Shown piece after piece: positions 25,805 to 34,755 of a stretch of 64,000 bases of DNA. This DNA comes from Cyclobacteriaceae bacterium. Its GTDB lineage: Bacteria; Bacteroidota; Bacteroidia; Cytophagales; Cyclobacteriaceae. Where the stretch lies: assembly GCA_947458585.1 (NCBI GenBank), contig CANGYY010000006.1:1-64000 (forward strand). Reading direction: 5' to 3'. Position 1 is the first letter of the stretch. Each line of letters starts with the position of its first letter. The notes below the pieces were generated by a model. It ran no database searches. It saw only the letters and a program-made list of their open reading frames with translations, and was not told where the DNA came from. The translations under genes and the position numbers were made by a program.

Positions 25805-26680
25805 TTAGGCATTGCCCATTCCCGCGGATACAGCCTTAGGTTGAAGATCCACCAGGGCTACTGCGCCATGGATGGCTGTTTCATCTAGATCAGATACGAG
25901 CACCTGAAGTTTGGCCAAGACAGATGTATAGGGGAAAGTCTGCAAAGTGGCCCGCATGGACTTTTCAAACAAAGGGTAGGTCTTCCGGATGGAACCACCC
26001 AAGACGATGGCTTCGGGAGCAAGGGAAAAAAGAATCACTTTGAGCAGTTCCCCCACATGGGTTCCAAATTCATCAAAGGACTTCAAGGCTACCGAATCTC
26101 CTTCCTGTGCTAGTTTGGCCAAGGCCTTGGGACGGCTTTGGTACTCGCGGTTGAAGAATTTGCCGCTGCAATAATCTTCGAAGGTGAGGCCCCTATAGGA
26201 AGCGCCACACCATTCTCCGGCCGCAGAATTGACTCCAGAGTACAGTTTGCCGTGGATGATGATCCCGCCACCTACTCCTGTACCTAGGGTGATGCCCACG
26301 AGATTTTGGAATCCTTTGCCAACCCCAAATTTGTGTACTCCCAGTGCAAAGCAATTCGCGTCATTGTTGATGAAAACAGGTTTCCCAAAGCGAGCCGTCA
26401 AAAACTTCCGCAATTCTACATGCTGAAAGGAAGGAATATTAGCCAATCCCAAAACAATGCCTTCCTTCGGGTCCACCAATCCAGGAATCCCGATTCCGAT
26501 TCCTTCAAAGGAGAAGGGAAGGTAGCTTTCAATAAAAGTAGCCAAGGCTTCCAAAATAACTTCCTGCCTTTCTAGTGCAGGCGTGGGTATGCTTCGGATG
26601 TCTTGGAGATGACCCGATACCAGCACCCCAGCCTTGATGCTGGTGCCGCCAATGTCGATGCCTAGAATTACGTGTTCCAT
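25805..26680 (-). CDS. ROK-family sugar kinase-like protein
   Basis: A 291-residue cytoplasmic ROK protein. The ATP-binding motif is GIDIGGTSIKAG, the sugar site is in INNDANCFALG, and GTGVGGGIIIHGKLYSG is typical. The canonical zinc motif (CxCGxxGCxE) is absent: the corresponding region reads AAGEWCGASYRG and EDYCSGKFF. That variant loop is, as far as I recall, common in Cytophagales ROK proteins, and its effect on activity is unclear. It lies 92 bases downstream of the NagB/PIG-L gene on the same strand, which suggests an amino-sugar or glucose-kinase role. Confidence 0.87.
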   Translation of the reverse strand: MEHVILGIDIGGTSIKAGVLVSGHLQDIRSIPTPALERQEVILEALATFIESYLPFSFEGIGIGIPGLVDPKEGIVLGLANIPSFQHVELRKFLTARFGKPVFINNDANCFALGVHKFGVGKGFQNLVGITLGTGVGGGIIIHGKLYSGVNSAAGEWCGASYRGLTFEDYCSGKFFNREYQSRPKALAKLAQEGDSVALKSFDEFGTHVGELLKVILFSLAPEAIVLGGSIRKTYPLFEKSMRATLQTFPYTSVLAKLQVLVSDLDETAIHGAVALVDLQPKAVSAGMGNA

Positions 26681-26772
26681 TCGAAAAAAAGATTAAAGGG
26701 AGTAAAAATACCAGACTTTCTAGCAGAAGCTTTGAAAATCAGGAAGTCAAATTGGATAAGTAGAACTGCTAA

Positions 26773-29100
26773 TTACAGCATGCCTTCAATGGATTTTTCC
26801 AGTTCTCGGGCCGTAGCCAAAAACTCATCCACATTCATGTCGCGGAAGAAAATCAAACCATGACTTGCACGGACCTTGGCGTGCTCGTGCTGGTAAAAGA
26901 AATTTTTACCGAGTAGCAATTGGATGTCATTGAGTTGACCTACCCAGGTACGCTTGGCGACTGTGCTAAACTTACCATTGTGGGAATAGCTCGGAAAGGA
27001 GGCTTTGACCTGGCTGAGGTAGCAGTTGGCAAAGGAGTCTTCCATTACGGCCATGTCACCTAGGGAAACAGGCACGATGACATTTGCTTCATGGGGTTCA
27101 AACTTGAACCATACATTTCGGTATCCGATGATGCGAAGTTTGCTGGTGTCGGTTTCTTCTGACCATTTTTTAACTGCAGCGGCAGTGGCTTGCAGCACCT
27201 TGTAATGCGTATCGGGTCCGGATCCCTCAGGATCTAGCGTGAGACTCAATTTGGTCGGTTTGATCTTTCGAAGCATGTCCACGATGGGTTCCACATCGCG
27301 GGTTTTGTCTGGCTGCTCGGTGAAAATATCCCCTGTATAAAAGCCAAGTCGGAGGTGGTGGACATTTTTCACTTGCACGCCAAAGTGTGCCCAAACCAAT
27401 TCTTCCTCAAACTCGCGAATCATCCCCTTCAACTTTTGAATTTTTGGCGGATTTTTTTCGCCATCGTAGGAATTCTTCAGGATACTGAGCACCTCGTTGA
27501 TGGTTTCGCGCAATTGCTCCTTGTCCTTGATTTCCCAAACGATACAGAGCGCCCGCACTACCCGGTGACAAAGTCCTCTGGATCGGGCAGCGGCATTTTC
27601 CGAAGCCACATTGGTCAAGAAATGGTACACATCCTTGTCCGTTTTGAGGCTATAGCCTACCTCAAAAAAGTCCTCGTAATTGGTCATCTGGATTTTTCCC
27701 TCGTCCAATAGTTTTTTGGTAAGGAGCAAGGTATCGATGACAAATCGGTTGGTCACTGCCGTAAAACCTGATGTAAGCACTGAGAAGTGCGCTTCGTTGC
27801 TTGGGTCGTGCAGTTGGTTGGTGATGTGGGGTAGGATCCCCAAGGAAATGTCGTCGTGGTGCGGTCCTGTGTGGAGGAGTACTTCATTTTGCTCCTGTTC
27901 CAGACCTTTGGATATTTTGGAGGAGATGCTTTGGATCACCTGATTGACGGTATCCTCGGATAGGCCGGGGATTTGCTTACAATAGGGGTCTGCCTTCAAA
28001 TCTTCCAGCTTGAGTCGGTGCCCATAGGTGTTCTTTTTCTTGCACAATTCAATGACCGCACGCTCTGTTTTTTCAAAGGTCCAGGTGCCTGTTGAATAAT
28101 AGGCATCGATGGAGTCGGTGAGTTTAACTGCTGCACCTCTAGTCAAGTAAAATCGACCTTGGGTAAGTTTTTGTAGAATGGTGGCGGGGTATTGGGTGCT
28201 TGGACTTGATTCCAAGGAGTCCCGAACAATCCCTGCTTTGGCTTCACCTGCAGCGATGACGATACCCACCGCATTGGGATTGTAGACGATGGTGTCCAAA
28301 CCAATAGTGATCACCAGACGGTTGGCGGAAATTTCAATTCCGCCCAGGTCTCCCGCTGCCACGGCTTGGGTTTCAAAGTTGGTTTCGGTAAGTCGAGTCA
28401 CCGAGTAGGGGTGGGATCCACGGGTATTGAAAGCGATGTGTCCATCGGGTCCGATTCCTCCCAGAAAAAATCCAATTCCTCCCTTTGCGCGGATGCGTTG
28501 CTCGTATTCTCCACACCACTGGTCAATGAGGTAAATGGAGGTTTGCTGGAGTTGCTCCAATTCATTCACTGGATCTCTGAAGCGAAGGCTGAGGTCAACT
28601 TTTAGGTCAGGGAAAATCTTATTGAAGCGTTTTCCTTCTGCCAAAGGGATTTCATCCGAATTGATTAGGATGGCTTTTTCCTTGGATAGCCCAAATCCGC
28701 TGAGGTAAAACTTGTTAACGTAATCGTAGAAACTGTTGTGCTGCTTGGAAGAAATGGGGTAAAATTCGTCGATTTGTACGAAGGTGAGTTCCTGGAGGCT
28801 TGGTTTTTTGGTGTTGCCCAAGCCGTATTTTTCGCGAACCTCCTTACCCTTTTTGGTGTCCCAGTTTTCAAGTAGAAATTGGGTCCATTTGATAAAGTAT
28901 TCCGGTGTCTTACCCGTGGGTAGGCTGACCACGCCTTCGGGATTAGCGGCTACCCACTCTAGAAAGCGGCAAGCGGTGAGTAGGCCTAGCTTGGGGAAGT
29001 TGTCCACTAAGAGGTAGGGGAGCTTGGTAGTCATTTTGCTGACACCGGATTCGGTAAAGAAAGCCTTTTCTACTTCTGAAAACTGAGGGGTTGCGTGCAT
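26773..29100 (-). CDS. NagB-like (glucosamine-6-phosphate deaminase) protein fused to a PIG-L-like domain
   Basis: A 775-residue fusion. Residues about 25-340 form a NagB-type isomerase fold, with SLPTGKTPEYF, FVQIDEFYPI and GGIGPDGHIAFN, matching the substrate and catalytic loops of glucosamine-6-phosphate deaminase. Residues about 405-700 resemble a PIG-L/LmbE deacetylase, with HTGPHHDDISLGI in the place of the usual HPDDE metal motif. Large NagB-like fusions with this extra domain are common in Bacteroidota. The likely job is converting amino-sugar phosphate in the cytoplasm; whether the second domain deacetylates GlcNAc-6-P is an inference. It is the first gene of an operon with the ROK kinase. 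Confidence 0.85.
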   Translation of the reverse strand: MHATPQFSEVEKAFFTESGVSKMTTKLPYLLVDNFPKLGLLTACRFLEWVAANPEGVVSLPTGKTPEYFIKWTQFLLENWDTKKGKEVREKYGLGNTKKPSLQELTFVQIDEFYPISSKQHNSFYDYVNKFYLSGFGLSKEKAILINSDEIPLAEGKRFNKIFPDLKVDLSLRFRDPVNELEQLQQTSIYLIDQWCGEYEQRIRAKGGIGFFLGGIGPDGHIAFNTRGSHPYSVTRLTETNFETQAVAAGDLGGIEISANRLVITIGLDTIVYNPNAVGIVIAAGEAKAGIVRDSLESSPSTQYPATILQKLTQGRFYLTRGAAVKLTDSIDAYYSTGTWTFEKTERAVIELCKKKNTYGHRLKLEDLKADPYCKQIPGLSEDTVNQVIQSISSKISKGLEQEQNEVLLHTGPHHDDISLGILPHITNQLHDPSNEAHFSVLTSGFTAVTNRFVIDTLLLTKKLLDEGKIQMTNYEDFFEVGYSLKTDKDVYHFLTNVASENAAARSRGLCHRVVRALCIVWEIKDKEQLRETINEVLSILKNSYDGEKNPPKIQKLKGMIREFEEELVWAHFGVQVKNVHHLRLGFYTGDIFTEQPDKTRDVEPIVDMLRKIKPTKLSLTLDPEGSGPDTHYKVLQATAAAVKKWSEETDTSKLRIIGYRNVWFKFEPHEANVIVPVSLGDMAVMEDSFANCYLSQVKASFPSYSHNGKFSTVAKRTWVGQLNDIQLLLGKNFFYQHEHAKVRASHGLIFFRDMNVDEFLATARELEKSIEGML

Positions 29101-29144
29101 GAGTACAGTCGTTGAAGGGTAAATCGAGAATGTCCCATAATAGG

Positions 29145-29163
29145 TCTCTTTTAAGAAAAGAGA
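29145..29163. promoter_or_regulatory. Inverted repeat in the leader of the NagB/ROK operon
   Basis: TCTCTTTT, spacer AAG, AAAAGAGA: a perfect 8-base dyad. It lies between the candidate -7 element and the start codon, a common operator position. It could equally be a small leader hairpin. Confidence 0.4.
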
Positions 29164-29180
29164 GCGGAGTATGGGTTAAT

Positions 29181-29188
29181 CAAATCTA
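29181..29188 (-). promoter_or_regulatory. Candidate -7 element of the NagB/ROK operon
   Basis: TAGATTTG on the minus strand fits TAnnTTTG. It lies about 80 bases before the start codon. Only a weak TTCG is present near -33. Confidence 0.45.
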
Positions 29189-29294
29189 AAAAACTTTGGG
29201 AATAAAATCGAATACTTTAATAAAAAAATTAAAGAAGTTTAATTTAAAAACAAAAAATATGAATTATTGAAAACATCGCTTTTTGAGAGGATAC

Positions 29295-29328
29295 AAAAAA
29301 AATGCCTCAGGGGAATCCCTGAGGCATT
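29295..29328 (-). terminator. Terminator of sucD
   Basis: A perfect 12-base stem (AATGCCTCAGGG) with loop GAAT on the plus strand. On the minus strand it is followed by a run of T. It lies about 30 bases after the sucD stop. Confidence 0.9.
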
Positions 29329-29359
29329 GAGAAGGGCTTGTGACCCGAAGAAGTCTAAC

Positions 29360-30241
29360 TTAAGCGGTTACGCCAAGGGCTTTGGCCATGGTTGCTCCAA
29401 TCTCAGCAGGTGATTCAGCCACCAAGATTCCATTTTCGCGCATGATACGCATTTTTGCTGCTGCGGTATCGTCAGCACCACCGATGATGGCGCCTGCGTG
29501 ACCCATTCTACGGCCTGGAGGGGCTGTTTGTCCAGCAATAAAGCCTACTACCGGCTTCTTATTGCCTGTTTCACGGATCCAACGCGCTGCTTCCGCTTCG
29601 TAATTTCCTCCAATCTCACCGATCATGATGATGGCATCCGTTTCTGGATCGTTCATCAAAAGTTCTACTGCCTGCTTGGTAGAGGTACCAATGATCGGGT
29701 CACCACCGATACCGATGGCAGTAGATACACCAAGACCAGCCTTAGCCACTTGGTCAGCCGCTTCGTAGGTCAAGGTTCCTGATTTGGATACAATACCGAT
29801 TCTTCCTGGCTTGAAGACAAAACCTGGCATGATGCCCACTTTCGCTTCACCTGGAGTGATTACACCTGGACAGTTAGGACCAATTAATACGCATCCTCTT
29901 TCTTTCATGTAAGGCTTGGCACGCATCATGTCTGCCACTGGAATTCCTTCCGTGATGGCGATGATCACTTTGATGCCTGCATCCGCTGCTTCCATGATGG
30001 CATCCGCTGCAAATGCAGGGGGCACAAAAATAATGGAAGTATCTGCACCAGTCTTTTGTACGGCATCTTCTACCGAATCAAACACGGGTCTTTCCAAATG
30101 CAGCGTTCCGCCTTTGCCTGGAGTGACGCCCCCAACAACTTGGGTGCCGTACTCAATCATTTGCTGGGCGTGAAAAGAGCCTTCAGTTCCTGTGAAGCCC
30201 TGAACGATAACTTTTGAATTTTTATTGACTAGTACACTCAT
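29360..30241 (-). CDS. sucD: Succinyl-CoA ligase (ADP/GDP-forming), alpha subunit
   Basis: The alpha subunit of succinyl-CoA synthetase, a TCA-cycle enzyme. It has the CoA-binding N-terminal domain ([23 protein letters not shown]), [12 protein letters not shown], and the phospho-histidine loop GHAGAIIGG. The 293-residue length from [13 protein letters not shown] is normal. The open frame extends 23 codons upstream with low-similarity text, so I chose the inner Met. sucC (beta subunit) is not adjacent, a common arrangement in this phylum. Confidence 0.95.
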   Translation of the reverse strand: MSVLVNKNSKVIVQGFTGTEGSFHAQQMIEYGTQVVGGVTPGKGGTLHLERPVFDSVEDAVQKTGADTSIIFVPPAFAADAIMEAADAGIKVIIAITEGIPVADMMRAKPYMKERGCVLIGPNCPGVITPGEAKVGIMPGFVFKPGRIGIVSKSGTLTYEAADQVAKAGLGVSTAIGIGGDPIIGTSTKQAVELLMNDPETDAIIMIGEIGGNYEAEAARWIRETGNKKPVVGFIAGQTAPPGRRMGHAGAIIGGADDTAAAKMRIMRENGILVAESPAEIGATMAKALGVTA

Positions 30242-30471
30242 GATGCGCTGATTATTGTTTCGCACAAAAATAGAAGAAAGCACCCCCCCTTCAAAAGAAA
30301 ATGGTAACATTCTATTCGAATTTTAAGCCTATCCACGAATCCTGAATCTGCATCCCTTCTTTTCCCCAAAAAGGGGAGGACTTCTTCTTCTAGTTAGGGT
30401 CAAGAATGGATCAAAAATCAAAAAACTTCGTTTCTATTGAAAAAGGTCAGCAATTTGTGGACCTAAAAAAT

Positions 30472-30479
30472 TAACTTTG
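30472..30479 (+). promoter_or_regulatory. Candidate -7 element of the ABC transporter operon
   Basis: TAACTTTG fits TAnnTTTG. It is only 2 bases upstream of an ATG at 30482, which argues that translation starts at the later Met (30536). A TTTG lies 14 bases upstream, closer than the usual spacing, so the promoter call is weak. Confidence 0.35.
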
Positions 30480-30535
30480 GGATGGCCGATTGGATGTATT
30501 TGGAAAACATTCTACTGCCTAAGAATTTGAATTTC

Positions 30536-31168
30536 ATGTTGCTACAAACCACTTCACTGACCTTCGCCTACCCCGGACAAGCTCCCATTTCCTTTCCGGA
30601 TATTTCTCTTGCAGGAGGGGAGGCACTCCTACTCCTAGGACAATCTGGATCTGGGAAAACGACTCTGCTCAACCTACTCTCAGGACTACTTACCCCGAGT
30701 CAAGGGTCTGTGATGCTGGATGGGGTCAACCTATCCGCACTCAAAGGGCATCGATTGGATCTGTTTCGAGGGCAGCATATCGGAATTGTATTCCAAAAGC
30801 CGCATTTGATTACGGCCCTTTCGGTGAAGCAAAATTTAGAATTGGCGCAATTTTTTGGCAAGAAAAAAGGGCTCTCTCCATCGGATTTGCTTCAAGATTT
30901 GGGCTTGGCGGTCAAAGCAACTGCTGCCGTAGGCACACTCAGCGAAGGGGAGGCACAGCGGGTATCCATCGCACGCGCCTTAGTCAACTCACCCAAACTG
31001 ATCCTAGCCGATGAGCCTACCTCCAGTTTGGATGACCTGCATGCCCAGCGAGTGGTGCAACTCCTAAAAGCGCAAGCGGCCAAAATAGGAGCAGCCTTGG
31101 TAATCGTCACGCACGATCAGCGTGTCAAATCAGAAGTGTCTCAGGTCCTAGAAGTGAAAAGCGCATGA
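30536..31168 (+). CDS. ABC transporter ATP-binding protein (LolD/MacB-like)
   Basis: A 210-residue ATPase. Walker A is GQSGSGKTT, the Q-loop is in VFQKPHLI, the signature is LSEGEAQRVSIARAL, Walker B is LILADEPTSSLD and the switch His is in IVTHD. The short core without extensions fits the LolD/MacB class that energises FtsX-like permeases. The start is the Met of MLLQTTSLTFAY, beyond the candidate promoter. The ATGA overlap with the permease gene shows coupling. With the DUF3299-like gene this forms a three-gene operon. Confidence 0.9.
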   Translation: MLLQTTSLTFAYPGQAPISFPDISLAGGEALLLLGQSGSGKTTLLNLLSGLLTPSQGSVMLDGVNLSALKGHRLDLFRGQHIGIVFQKPHLITALSVKQNLELAQFFGKKKGLSPSDLLQDLGLAVKATAAVGTLSEGEAQRVSIARALVNSPKLILADEPTSSLDDLHAQRVVQLLKAQAAKIGAALVIVTHDQRVKSEVSQVLEVKSA

Positions 31169-32475
31169 ATCTCCTCACGCTCAGTTGGAAATACCTCAGT
31201 TTTCGGCCACTTTCTACCGGCCTGAATGCAATTTTATTGGCTTTTGGTCTGGCCATCATTACCGTTTTGCTTCTGGTACAGCACCAGTTTGAGCAGAAGA
31301 TGACCCGAGATGCTGCAGGCATTGACCTCGTGGTCGGCGCAAAGGGAAGTCCCTTGCAATTGATTTTGGCTTCAGTCTACCACATTGATTTCCCCACGGG
31401 AAATATCAAGATGGAAGAAGCACAGCGCATCTCTCGAAATCGACTGGTCAAGCAGGTGATTCCGCTTGCCATGGGAGACAATATGCAAGGGTTTCGCATC
31501 GTAGGCACCAACCACGACTACCTTTCCTTGTATGAAGTATCTTTTGCTGCGGGCAAGGCCTGGGAATTCCCTTTTGAAGTCACCCTTGGAGCTACCGCTG
31601 CACAGGCCCTTGGCTTGAAATTGGGAGATTCCTTTATTGGAAGTCATGGAATTAGTGTGGGGAGCCATGATCACGACCAACAGCAATTTAAAGTGACTGG
31701 CATCCTGGCACCTACCGGTAAGGTGGTCGATCGCTTGGTGCTGACCAGCATCGAGTCCGTTTGGTATACCCACGATGAGCAAGGGGAGGAATCGATCGCT
31801 ACTGAGGAAGTGGAACTGCCACTAGAAGAAGGCACTTCCCTTGAAGAAGAAGCCCATGATGCGCATGCAGAAGCCATGGACCCGCTCAAAGTGCCTGTTG
31901 CTGCGCAAGGTTTCCCTTCCACTAACCAAGAGCGAGAAGTCACTTCCTTGTTGGTTCGCTACCGCAATCCCATGGCAGCGATCCAGTTGCCCCGAATGAT
32001 CAATTCGGCTACCTCCATGCAGGCAGCCTCCCCCGCATTTGAAATGTCTCGACTCTTTGAACTGCTTGGTGTGGGCATTAGTCTCTTGCAGGGCTTGGCC
32101 ATAGCCTTAGTGGTCATCGCAGGATTGAGCATTTTTATCGCCCTCTACAATTCCCTGAAAGAGCGGAAATACGACCTGGCGATTCTACGCACCTTGGGTG
32201 CTTCTCGTTTACAATTGGTGACTTTGGTATTTCTGGAAGGGATTTCGCTCACCACTTTGGGAGCACTTTTGGGGATTGCTCTAGGTCATGGCTTTTTGGC
32301 AATAATCGTGGAATTGACTGCCCAAGAAGTAGTTTCCATGGTGGATCCTTGGATATTCTTACCCGAAGAAGGATTGATTTTCGGCTATGCCTTGGCCGTG
32401 GGAATGCTGGCTTCCTTGATCCCCGCCTGGTCAGCTTATCAAACGAGTATTGCAAAGCAACTTACAAAGACGTAA
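31165..32475 (+). CDS. FtsX-like ABC transporter permease with an acidic insert
   Basis: A 436-residue permease with the MacB/FtsX layout: one N-terminal helix (about 18-38), a long periplasmic domain (about 40-305), then three C-terminal helices (LLQGLAIALVVIAGLSIFIA, the LEGISLTTLGALLGIALGHG region, and the last about 405-425). In the periplasmic domain, residues about 203-238 form a strongly acidic stretch that includes HDAHAEA. A nearby SHGISVGSHDHD adds His residues, resembling metal-binding loops. The conserved ERKYDLAILRTLGAS coupling helix is present. It works with the ATPase encoded just upstream. Confidence 0.88.
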   Translation: MNLLTLSWKYLSFRPLSTGLNAILLAFGLAIITVLLLVQHQFEQKMTRDAAGIDLVVGAKGSPLQLILASVYHIDFPTGNIKMEEAQRISRNRLVKQVIPLAMGDNMQGFRIVGTNHDYLSLYEVSFAAGKAWEFPFEVTLGATAAQALGLKLGDSFIGSHGISVGSHDHDQQQFKVTGILAPTGKVVDRLVLTSIESVWYTHDEQGEESIATEEVELPLEEGTSLEEEAHDAHAEAMDPLKVPVAAQGFPSTNQEREVTSLLVRYRNPMAAIQLPRMINSATSMQAASPAFEMSRLFELLGVGISLLQGLAIALVVIAGLSIFIALYNSLKERKYDLAILRTLGASRLQLVTLVFLEGISLTTLGALLGIALGHGFLAIIVELTAQEVVSMVDPWIFLPEEGLIFGYALAVGMLASLIPAWSAYQTSIAKQLTKT

Positions 32476-32497
32476 TTAGCATAAAATTTAAAGCAAG

Positions 32498-32935
32498 ATG
32501 AAAAAAGGAGCATTCCTGATCGGTTTACTTTTGGCTTTAGCCACTTTTTCCCAGCAAACGTATGCTCAAGGGGTATGGAAAAGTTTGTCTGAGGTGACTT
32601 ATAAAATCAGCAAGGATAATTTTGGAGAACTCTATGTACCTGTTTTTTCCGAAAATATTAAAAAAATAGAAGGCAAGGTGGTAGAGGCGGATGGATACAT
32701 CATCCCTTTTGAAGGCATGTTTAAGCCCAATCACATCATTCTTTCCAGTCTTCCGCTTGCAGAATGCTTCTTCTGCGGCTCTGGAGGGCCAGAAACAGTC
32801 ATGGAAGCGATGCTCACCAAGCCCATCAAGTACACCTCCAAGCGGGTGAAGATTCGCGGCAAACTTACCCTCAATGCGAATGACCCCGAAAAGTTGATGT
32901 ACATCCTCAAAGAGGCTGTACTGGTTGAAAACTAA
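32498..32935 (+). CDS. DUF3299-like periplasmic protein
   Basis: A signal peptide (MKKGAFLIGLLLALATFSQQ, cleaved near AQG) leads to a 120-residue domain. EADGYIIPFEGMF, the motif ECFFCGSGGPETVMEAML and the final VKIRGKLTLN resemble DUF3299 proteins, which carry a conserved CFFCG motif. In gammaproteobacteria such genes lie beside an FtsX-like ABC transporter and a DUF2796 protein in metal-linked operons; this is from memory. Two Cys in the motif could bind a metal. It lies 22 bases downstream of the permease gene. Confidence 0.75.
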   Translation: MKKGAFLIGLLLALATFSQQTYAQGVWKSLSEVTYKISKDNFGELYVPVFSENIKKIEGKVVEADGYIIPFEGMFKPNHIILSSLPLAECFFCGSGGPETVMEAMLTKPIKYTSKRVKIRGKLTLNANDPEKLMYILKEAVLVEN

Positions 32936-32947
32936 ATTGACTGGTTT

Positions 32948-33775
32948 TTATTTGCTGTTGAGGTAGGCTTTTTCGCGCTCGCGGAACTTTGCCATTACCT
33001 CCAAACTGACCTTACCCACTTTTCCTGAGCCTACTTTTCGATCGTCAATCTGTGTGACGGGCAATAAAATCTTCGTGGTCGCAGAGATAAAGGCTTCATC
33101 TGCTTCCCAAACTTCTTCCAATGAAATAGGTCGGATCTGTACGTCCCCTGCCACTGCCAGCAAATTTTTTCGAGTAATGCCCATCAGAATGTGTTTATCT
33201 GGCGTATGGATGACTCCATCTTTGACGATGAAGAAATTGCTTCGCGAACTCTCACTCACCCAACCATCCCAGTGGTACAAGACGTCTTCTGCCCCTTGTT
33301 CCTTCCACCGCATGCTATGCCATACGGGTAAGGTGTAGTTGGTGGTTTTGATGTCTGCTATCGCACGTACATGTTCCACAGTCAGTAATTTGACGCCCTG
33401 CTGGTATTTTTCTTCGGATGGGAAACTTAGTTCCTCTCCAAACATAAACAGGGTGCCGGTTGCAGGAGAAAAGTGATTTTCGGAGACGCCCCCAGTCAAG
33501 ACCATGCGAATTCCGCCTTGCTTCAAGTCGTTTTTGGCAATCAATTCGGTAATGATGGCACGTAATTCTTCACGTGAATAAGGCAAAGGCAAAAAGGTTT
33601 TCGCCGCGGATGCTGTAAATCGATCCAAATAATCTTCTAAAAACACAGGTTGATACTGCTCGGTTCGGAAAAAATCAAAAATCCCGTAGCCACGAATAAC
33701 GGCCAAATCAGCGGGATGAAGGCGAGCATCTTGAGTTGGGATAATATTCCCATCGGCAAAACAGAATGGTTTCAT
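32948..33775 (-). CDS. Class IV aminotransferase (PLP-dependent)
   Basis: A 275-residue fold-type IV PLP enzyme, the group of branched-chain aminotransferase, D-amino acid aminotransferase and aminodeoxychorismate lyase. ADLAVIRGYGIFDFFRT is the N-terminal signature. The PLP Lys is in ADIKTTNYTLP, and WVSESSRSNFFIVKDG and MGITRKNLL are phosphate-binding segments. Which of the reactions applies cannot be decided. The start is the Met of MKPFCFADG; a TAATTTTG -7-like element at 33794-33801 on the minus strand supports it. Confidence 0.87.
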   Translation of the reverse strand: MKPFCFADGNIIPTQDARLHPADLAVIRGYGIFDFFRTEQYQPVFLEDYLDRFTASAAKTFLPLPYSREELRAIITELIAKNDLKQGGIRMVLTGGVSENHFSPATGTLFMFGEELSFPSEEKYQQGVKLLTVEHVRAIADIKTTNYTLPVWHSMRWKEQGAEDVLYHWDGWVSESSRSNFFIVKDGVIHTPDKHILMGITRKNLLAVAGDVQIRPISLEEVWEADEAFISATTKILLPVTQIDDRKVGSGKVGKVSLEVMAKFREREKAYLNSK

Positions 33776-33883
33776 AGTATCAAAGTGAGTAATCAAAATT
33801 AGGACTAAAATTCACATGGGCTTCGCCGAAGGCTGTTGTTTCTTTTTTAATTTTAAAAAATTATTTACCCCAAACTAATTCCC

Positions 33884-34306
33884 ATGAAATTATTCGCCTC
33901 TGCCTTGACCCTTTTGATCTCTTTTCTAGTCCTTGCTTGTGCCAATCCTTTGATTGAAGCAAATAAAGAAATGCGTGCGCAGATTATCGGAGTGCACGAT
34001 GAGGTGATGCCCAAGATGGGAGAATTGATGTCTTTGCAAAAGAAGGCCTTGGCCCAAGCGGATAGTTTGTATGCGCAAGACAGCACGGCCACTACTCAAA
34101 TTGAATCCATGCGCACGCTTGCTGGGCAACTTGACCAGGCCTACGAGGGGATGTTTGTTTGGATGCGGCAGTATTCCTTAGAAGAGGAGGGAAAAACTCC
34201 CGAGGAAATCAAAACCTACCTGGATGATCAATTGCTGAAAGTCAATCAAGTGAACACGGAAATCAAAGCAGCCTTGGACCAAGCAGCGACCCAAATGAAA
34301 GACTAA
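33884..34306 (+). CDS. Small coiled-coil lipoprotein of unknown function
   Basis: I recognise no functional family. It is a 140-residue exported protein with a lipobox (LVLAC, Cys19). The mature part is nearly all helical and charged, with heptad-like runs (EANKEMRAQIIGVHDEVMP, LKVNQVNTEIKAALDQAAT) expected to form a coiled coil. Similar lipoproteins are widespread in Bacteroidota, sometimes annotated as viral A-type inclusion proteins. It stands alone and its stop overlaps the convergent cytochrome c gene by four bases. Confidence 0.75.
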   Translation: MKLFASALTLLISFLVLACANPLIEANKEMRAQIIGVHDEVMPKMGELMSLQKKALAQADSLYAQDSTATTQIESMRTLAGQLDQAYEGMFVWMRQYSLEEEGKTPEEIKTYLDDQLLKVNQVNTEIKAALDQAATQMKD

Positions 34307-34755
34307 TTTCCTGCTGGTGGGTTTTTCAAATAACCCTCGACCTGAGGCGCATCGATGACGCCTTCGCTCATGCCCCAACTGTTATACAAGTAGGTAGCAA
34401 TCTGGGCTAGGTCCAGTGGACTCAAGTTGGGATTGGCAGGCATGGCTTGGTTGTAAACTTGTCCATTGACCACAATCTCTCCTTCTTTTCCATGCTTCAT
34501 GATCCAGATTGTTCGATGAATGTCGGCCTTGAAGTAATCTGCATCTCGAAGTGGAGGAATGAGTTTTCCTAAGCCTGTTCCATCTTTCTGGTGGCAGTTG
34601 GCACAATAATTTTCATACAGTTCCTTTCCAGGAATCGCGAATTTTAGGACTTCAGGATCTGAAATTTGGGCAAGGGTATTGGCTTCGCTACTTGCTTTGG
34701 GGGCACAGGAAACGGCAAAAAGACCAATAATTAGTAGGGGCGCCAGTAGTCTCAC
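34303..34755 (-). CDS. Monoheme cytochrome c lipoprotein
   Basis: A 150-residue exported lipoprotein (lipobox FAVSC, Cys17) with one class I cytochrome c domain. The heme site is CANCH at residues 51-55 (followed by QKDGTGLGKLIPPL) and a probable axial Met is in NQAMPANPNLS. It is the last gene of a HemJ-like/SCO/cytochrome c operon. The start overlaps the SCO stop by four bases (ATGA). It likely shuttles electrons in the periplasm to a terminal oxidase not in view. Confidence 0.92.
   Translation of the reverse strand: MRLLAPLLIIGLFAVSCAPKASSEANTLAQISDPEVLKFAIPGKELYENYCANCHQKDGTGLGKLIPPLRDADYFKADIHRTIWIMKHGKEGEIVVNGQVYNQAMPANPNLSPLDLAQIATYLYNSWGMSEGVIDAPQVEGYLKNPPAGN

Noticed and set aside
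30482-30535. Upstream ATG (30482) as the start of the ABC ATPase
   Set aside because: It lies 2 bases after a TAACTTTG -7-like element and adds residues with no family match; the Met at 30536 fits the family N-terminus.
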